From Coprinus comatus (taxonomy: Eukaryota; Basidiomycota; Agaricomycetes; Agaricales; Agaricaceae): a DNA stretch of 64,000 nt. Under the pieces are notes generated by a model. That model ran no database searches. It saw only the letters and a program-made list of their open reading frames with translations, and was not told the DNA's origin. The position numbers were made by a program, and so were the translations under genes. The DNA is taken from the NCBI GenBank assembly GCA_034638255.1, contig JAWPGT010000016.1:310001-374000 (forward strand), written 5' to 3'. Every line of letters starts with the position of its first letter. Within the stretch, counting starts at the first letter, position 1. Positions 58,391-64,000 of the stretch are shown in pieces.

Positions 58391-58669
58391 ATGAGTGATT
58401 TCTCTTTTTCTGAAGGCTCTGAGCCGCCTACTCGGCCCAGCAGTCCCTTCACCCTTGATAATTTTGCACACACTATTGGAATAATAGAAGGGTGTGACTT
58501 ACCACTCTTCAATTTCTTCCGACTTCTTTTTATTGATGAAAACGTGTCAAAGAAGAATATTGTTTCGAAATTCATTGAAGAAATACCCTCCCTTTTATGT
58601 GCACCAGAGAGCGTATACGTTCAGGAGTCCAGCCATTATCAGATCCAGGGTCGGCAGGCATATTCTTAG
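58391..58669 (+). CDS. Small hypothetical open frame, weak
   Basis: A 92-codon frame beginning MSDFSFSEGSEPPTRPSSPF and continuing FNFFRLLFIDENVSKKNIVS. Composition is protein-like and the start is preceded by a CT-rich stretch. No homologue recognised; it lies between mobile fragments and could equally be a remnant. Confidence 0.25.
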   Translation: MSDFSFSEGSEPPTRPSSPFTLDNFAHTIGIIEGCDLPLFNFFRLLFIDENVSKKNIVSKFIEEIPSLLCAPESVYVQESSHYQIQGRQAYS

Positions 58670-58768
58670 AGGGCGGGAAGTGATGTGACAACGAAGCAAA
58701 TGTTTATTTTGCTTGCTACAATATGTTTGTTTCTTTTGCATAATTAAACGTTAATTACTGACGTAACA

Positions 58769-58835
58769 TGACATATCAACTCCGCTCGGTGATGGCCTAA
58801 CCGACACTTGTTCCAGCCCCTCGCTGCGCTCGGAG
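58769..58835. mobile_element. Small inverted-repeat element copy B, left part
   Basis: This piece matches copy A from TGACATATCAACTCCGC through GCTCGGTGATGGCCTAA to CGCTGCGCTCGGAG, where it is interrupted by the 574-bp CAGTG element. The matching right part resumes at 59410. Confidence 0.75.
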
Positions 58836-59409
58836 CAGTGTTGTACCAAACAATGACAGGCGACGAAATAGCCATTGCCCGTCAGTCACAGACGGTCACT
58901 GCCAGATGTTGGCTATTGTGACACGACTACAACCAAATATGGAAAAGAACAGTAATGATGCCATCACCAGGCAGCTCAGATCATCTTCAACACACGCATA
59001 TTTGCAACAAGTAATGGTACATTTCAAAATTTACATGGTTTACATACTTCAAACCTCAAGAATAATATTCTATACTATCACATTCAATATCTAGTTCTCC
59101 CCATCCATCTAAATATACCAAATTACATAGTTGATGCTCCTCATCTAATGTTTTAGCAGCGAGTTGCTCGGAGTTGCTATCATGTGATTGAAACTTGCAG
59201 ATGTCGACAGGATGTCGATACCACGGGATCACCATGAACAAAGTCATGTGACTCTGCCCACGGGGCCAATGTGTTAGGGTCTTGTCAACCAACAATGTCT
59301 TTCCCAGGCTATTCTAGGCTATTCTACTATATTAGGCTAAAGACATGACGACGTCGGAGTTGCCAGTGACTATGGCACATACGACCAAACATTGGTTGGT
59401 ACAACACTG
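58836..59409. mobile_element. 574-bp hAT-like MITE (CAGTG ends) nested in another element
   Basis: The left end CAGTGTTGTACCAA (58836) is the inverse of the right end TTGGTACAACACTG (59409), and the inverted repeat continues imperfectly (CAATG). The 8-bp direct repeat GCTCGGAG flanks it at 58828-58835 and 59410-59417. CAGTG termini plus an 8-bp duplication are classic for hAT elements. No transposase is encoded. The insertion splits the older inverted-repeat element; removing it with one copy of the duplication restores a sequence closely matching copy A at 58040-58135. Confidence 0.92.
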
Positions 59410-59488
59410 GCTCGGAGCCTACGTTTACGTAAAGAGCTTGTCTCTGTTTGGCTTCGACATGCGCAGAGAGGGGTAGGGTAGGAGCCTG
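59410..59488. mobile_element. Small inverted-repeat element copy B, right part (truncated)
   Basis: GCTCGGAGCCTACGTTTACGTAAA through GTAGGAGCCTG matches copy A, then similarity stops at about 59488. The expected right terminal repeat is missing. The sequence continues directly into FunK1 pseudogene coding sequence, indicating a deletion breakpoint. Confidence 0.72.
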
Positions 59489-60658
59489 AGTAATCACCAG
59501 GAAAATATTCTTGTATCGTTCATGTCGAAACGGATCCTCCAGTTCATCTGTCGCTCTTGCTTGTTGACAATGTCCTTTAAACAAGGATCCTCTCTCCAAT
59601 CTGGATTTTCAGCAAACTTTCTAATATATTCAAACAATGCTAATTGAATCTCTCGTTCAGAGCAAGTACCCTCATCTAACCAAACATCCTTAAGCACTTG
59701 TTCCTTCTCATTTACCACTGTCAAACGCTCCAGTGACTTCACCTGTTTGACAGTAAGAATACGAGTTGACTGACCCGTGAGGCAGCGGTGATGTTGTTCG
59801 ATGAGGGAAGATGTTGTTTTGTAGAATTTCTCATTCACCTTATATACGAAAACACTACCCTTGTCTAGGGACCACATAAAATTAGAACTGAAACCCAGCT
59901 CGTCGAGGGTAGAGTATAAAAGGGAAATGATTAAAGACGCAAATAGGTTACTTAGAGGTTTCTATTAACATGTTCAGGTTAATATGTGTATCATCATAGA
60001 TAGGCTCAGATAACATACCTCGGAGGTATTAACTGGGGTGGATATGATGGAATGAGAATGAGAAAAGTACTAAATTGTCATGATGTTTCCCTCAATAGTG
60101 ATCTGAGACAGAGATTAATTACAGGAAATAAAAACACAAGATTTGAACAACTTGCCGCAAACATGAAATTTCGATGAGGATTGTCATTCATTGTATGAAC
60201 AACAGCCCCTATGGTTTCTAGCTGATTCTAAGCACTATTTCATAGTGAGTTATTGCAAGCATAATCATTTGGGAGAAATACCTTGTCAAGTTCCTGCGTA
60301 CTATGCTTAGACTTGAATTCAAAGGGCACCACAATGTTGACTGTGTTTGTCTTCAGATGCAGAGTCAAACACGCGTCAATTCGATGAGTGCAGCCTTGAA
60401 TATCAGACTCGAGGGTAAGGCCCGGAACATCATAATAAAATAACTCATTATGTTTGCGTCCATTCCATATATCTGATTCTCCTCTTCCCCTGCAAGGTTC
60501 TTGCACATTTCCCCAATCGGAACAAATCCGGGTGATGGATCAAATGTTGCATCTGGTAGATTCCCGAGCTGTTGAAGGACGAGTTGGTTATCAGGTACAA
60601 AGGGTGGATAGTGTCTCTGAAACTCTTCAAACGAGCACAGGATAATTTCGTTTTTCAT
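59489..60658 (-). pseudogene. FunK1 kinase fragment lacking the catalytic half
   Basis: Minus strand from MKNEIILCSFEEFQRHYPPF at 60658, parallel to the FunK1 gene at 54414 (MTSKFISCSFGDFRNNYLPF). It continues DATFDPSPGFVPIGEMC, shifts frame near 60490, then gives CTHRIDACLTLHLK and VVPFEFKSKHSTQELDK. After intron-like gaps it has FVYKVNEKFYKTTSSLIEQH, CLTGQSTRILTVKQVK, DVWLDEGTCSEREIQLALFE and, in another frame, ELEDPFRHERYKNIFLVIT. It ends there, at the junction with the small repeat at about 59489, so HRDIS, DFG-like and later kinase parts are absent. Two frameshifts plus truncation make it a pseudogene. It is a paralogue, not a recent duplicate, of the gene at 54414. Confidence 0.85.
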
Positions 60659-60790
60659 TTTTCTACCAATGGTAAATCGAGCTGATGTTTGTTTCTTGCC
60701 TGTTTCTACCCTGAGTGTGGCGTGGTGTGATGGAGCTATTTTATGGAGTTTAATAATATCTCTCTCATTTGTCAGCCAAGACCGACACAC

Positions 60791-62029
60791 GCACTATCTT
60801 TTTGCGTATTTGGTATTACTTGAGTCTTGAACACACTCATTCAAGATCCTGGAAAAAAAGTTAGTATTCCACAAAACGCATGATAAAAAAAAAGCAAAAG
60901 AGTATATACCAATAACCACCGTAACTGACCCCAAGAAGAAGTTTGAGGAAAACACTATCAGGCTCCAACATGTCAATTTGTATTGAATCAATCGAGCAGA
61001 ATCAAAGATACATACATTTGTCCAAGATCGATAGAAAATTTTTCGGAGACAGACTCCAGAGAGAGCTGTATATATGCGGTTTCTGCGCCGAGGAGCGACT
61101 ATATGCGGTAACAGAACGTCAGAGGAGGGGGATAAAGTAGAAAGGGCTCTTATAATAACGAACTAGCGCTCAGAGAAGGAGGAGCAGAGGATCCTTTTAA
61201 CTGGTGACTGGTGTATATTCGAGGGAAAAGGGAAGGAAGGAAGAAAGGTGAAAGTAAGTACTTACAACAAAAGTAAGGGTATTTATACTACTCAAAAAGA
61301 GCATAAGCATCATAATAATTATAGAAATGACGTAGCAGTAAAAAATAATATGACGTAGTTCGAATAAACGATGTAGTCTAAGAAGACAAAGAACATGTCA
61401 CTTTTGTACAGTTGTAAGTGTACAACACTTACAGCGATGGACCGATGGTACCAGGAATTAGCTCTGGAGTCTGTTTGTTTCTCCATTCCAGTCCCCTGAG
61501 ACCTCCCAAGGCCATGGGTTTGTGCACCCTTACTTACACGATTATACCAGTCTAATAAGTTATAACTTGTTAATATCCCGAAATCTTTTGCACGTAACAC
61601 ACAACTATCTCGTTATCTATACTACATATAACTAAGCAATATCTATGCATGTAATATTAAAGAAATAAAAACTCCAAAAAAAAAAATCGAACATTCAAAA
61701 GTTCAAGATCGAATATCAAATAACAATCCAAACACCAAACCAAAAGCAATATAATAGAAAAAAAGTCCAAAGCAGGATAAAAGATACAGGGTAAAACCGG
61801 TAACAAATAACAGGAGAGGTAACAAGGTAAGCAAGGGGGAAAGGGGGAGGGGGGTAACAGATAACAAGCAATTAGCAGAGGATGGCGGGGTAACAACCAA
61901 GTAGCAAGGGGGGAATATCACACCATAACAACAACAATAAATCAATGATTACAAGGGGAGAGCGACGTTTCGAGGGAGGCGGATTCGAGGGGGGCGAAGT
62001 AAATGGGAGGGACCACCAACAAAAACAAT
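60791..62029. other. Intergenic region, no gene seen
   Basis: 1.2 kb. The part 61650-61960 is purine-rich on the plus strand with GGTAACA repeated about six times (for example near 61796, 61817, 61853 and 61890). No coding or RNA gene is recognised. Frames at 61319-61600 and 61657-61945 are low-complexity. Confidence 0.4.
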
Positions 62030-64000
62030 CTACCTTTTCCTTGGCATCTTCTTCCTAGGTACATTCCTTCTCGTCCCAATTCCATTCCCATTCCCATTCA
62101 CCACTTGACCACCAAAACCCTCTCCATTAACACTACTACTACTACCACCACCTAATCCTGATTGTTTTCGTTGTCGTTGACGTGTAGTTCGTGTTCTTGA
62201 TCTAGTAGTAACTCTCGACCTGGAATTCATTCCACCTACCACACCTACACCATCATCATCATCATCATCATCCAATTCCGATCTCACTTCCAACTCCAAT
62301 TCCACTTCCATCCGATCCGCTTCATCATCATCATCATCATCCCCCCTCTCCTCCTCATCATAGTTGTACTGTAATTCATCATCCGATAAATCAGGAGAAA
62401 CTTCCATACGAACTCGTTTTTTCCCTTTCCCAATACTAGCACTACTAGTATTAGTACTAGTTTGCGTATAACGAGTACCAACAGAAGAAATCGAATCTCC
62501 AGACGCAACCAATCCCATTGAACCCATCCCCATTCCCATTCCCAACCCCAATCCCACTTCCGATCCCACTCTTTCTCCTATCCTATACAACAAAGGTCCA
62601 GATCCCGACTCTGACTCTGACTCCGACTCAGAATCAGACCCCATATAATCAATTTCCCAATCCACTCTTTCTCCAATCCTAGATAAAAGTGAAAGTGATT
62701 TCGAATTTTCATACATTTCCTTGGAAGGTTCCGGAATATTCAAATTTTCATGTTCTACTTTTGATAAAACATGAGCTCTTCTTTCAATTGGTTTTGGTTT
62801 TGGTTTTGGTTTTGATTTTGGAAATGTGAGATTCGTATTTGGATTCGAACGTGAATATGGGTCTGGATTTGAATTCGACGGTCCAGCGCCATTTCTTCGA
62901 CTACCACTTCGACTACCACTACCACTAGCATCACTCCCTCTACCACCAACACCATTACCCCTAGGAGTAATTTGACCAATAGCCAAAATGCCGTTAATAT
63001 TAGTATCAAAACTAACATCCGGATCAAACCCAGGCATCTCCGTAAGCATCGAAAAATCTTGGGAATCAATAGAACTAATCTCTGAAGGATTCGTAGCATA
63101 TGAACAAGGGTTAAAAGTAGATAACCAAAGATGGTTAAATGAATCTGTTACTGAAAGTCGGACTTTTGGATTGTTTTCTAATAGACCTTGGATAAAGTTT
63201 TGACCTATTGGGAGAACGGAGGTGAGAAACGATATAGCAGTTAGAAATGAGTTGGTAGATAAGATAAGAGGGGGTGGTTGAAAAAATGTGCATTTACACT
63301 TACATTGTTTACTGGCAGGTGGTTCAATGTTATTTAAAAGCGACCAATCGACGTGCCTGCTCAGGATACGAACTTGAAAATCGTGTGTTGTATTTTCTAT
63401 GAATGGACTGCTATTTGTTAACCTATAAAAAGGTTCAGTTATCAGTTGTTATGTAAATCGAGGTTTTTCATTATTATAAACACGATTGGAAAAGGGAAGA
63501 CAAAAAAGAAATGGGACTAACATTGAAAAAACAATCACACCAACACTCCAACTATCAACTTTATTCGTATATCCTTCTCCTAGTTTTTGAGTTACGATTT
63601 CCGGAGCTAGATAGGCCGGTGTACCACACATCGTCTACAAGTATTTATTTGAGAGGTGACAGATATATTTGAAGTAGAAATACTTACACGAAGCATGGTT
63701 TCGCTGTTGACGATTTTAGCTAGACCGAAATCTGCGATTTTGACTATGGGTGGTTCATCCTTTGTTACGAGAACATTCTAGTTCAAGGTTAGTAGCTACA
63801 TCAACACGAATTGTTCGGGTGTTGCATACCTCTGGTTTGAGATCACGATGTGTAATTCCTTTGCCATGAATGTACTATAGTGAAAAACCAAAGTCAGCTC
63901 TATATTTCGGGGATTCAGATAAGAAAGAGGACTGACGGAAAGAGCGCGACACATTTGATACGTTATATGCCTGGTACTGGGTTCGCCTAGAAGAAATATC
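62030..64000 (-). CDS. Chk2/Cds1/Rad53-like checkpoint kinase, C-terminal part (5' end outside window)
   Basis: The gene enters from the right edge. Kinase exons: [17 protein letters not shown], then [15 protein letters not shown], then [49 protein letters not shown] and [17 protein letters not shown], and further on [31 protein letters not shown] and APE motifs are intact, so this part looks catalytically competent. The activation segment [13 protein letters not shown] is typical of Chk2/Cds1/Rad53 and CaMK-group kinases. After the domain come about 330 disordered residues with Gly/Ser runs, PKPKPKP repeats, acidic DDDDD runs and basic ends (RKKMPRKR), unusually long and probably nuclear. 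An FHA domain would be expected upstream but lies outside the window, so the Chk2 assignment is by kinase wording only. Confidence 0.75.

Noticed and set aside
61650..61960. GGTAACA-rich purine stretch considered as a tandem repeat or telomere-like array.
   Set aside because: Spacing is irregular and copies are too diverged to call a repeat.

Overview
This window looks like nuclear DNA of a mushroom-forming basidiomycete (Agaricomycetes, probably Agaricales). The genes are dense and split by many GT-AG introns of about 45-80 nt. Several families are typical of this group: FunK1 kinases, DUF6533 and DUF6534 membrane proteins, a DUF7330 protein, and expanded F-box families with the N-terminal 'LQETI.RL.EQR' heptad region. 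All calls come from reading translations and splice sites by eye; no database search was possible.

Layout. 0-13 kb: the 3' end of a PL26-like exo-rhamnogalacturonan lyase, an F-box gene, a SMYD-type (MYND+SET) lysine methyltransferase, and on the minus strand a MOB/phocein protein with a long acidic tail and a Hva1_TUDOR protein. Then a dead F-box copy and an intron-containing tRNA-Lys(CTT). 13-25 kb: an acidic hypothetical, a small 4F5/SERF gene, a hypothetical, a gene-poor 2.2-kb stretch with a T46 tract and a degenerate repeat, and a three-gene F-box cluster (one head-to-head pair, one tail-to-tail paralogous pair). 25-38 kb: a DUF6533 membrane protein, an amidase-signature enzyme, a two-RRM RNA-binding protein and a secreted GPI-anchored protein with a 13-nt micro-exon. 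38-46 kb: a hAT-like MITE, a broken pogo/Tigger-type transposase, a DUF6534 membrane protein and a hypothetical. 46-53 kb: an intradiol dioxygenase, a DUF7330 protein, cyclophilin A and an APC amino-acid permease, all on the plus strand. 53-61 kb: a degraded DUF6533-like gene, a FunK1 kinase with a homopolymer frameshift, a helicase fragment, nested MITEs and a truncated FunK1 pseudogene. 62-64 kb: the C-terminal part of a Chk2/Rad53-like kinase running off the right edge.

The most unusual content is the mobile-element layer. (1) A 189-bp TG...CA element is present three times, each copy flanked by a 4-bp target duplication, with an internal TATAAAA and a series of short perfect hairpins; it behaves like a solo LTR or TRIM. 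(2) A 676-bp element has long terminal inverted repeats and an 8-bp duplication. (3) A 574-bp CAGTG-ended element with an 8-bp duplication sits inside an older small inverted-repeat element, and that older element is itself fused by a deletion to a truncated FunK1 gene. Housekeeping genes (cyclophilin, MOB, SMYD, SERF, amidase, Chk2-like kinase) are interspersed with fast-evolving families (F-box, FunK1, DUF6533) whose broken copies mark the accessory segments. I see no operon-like pathway, CRISPR array or rRNA.
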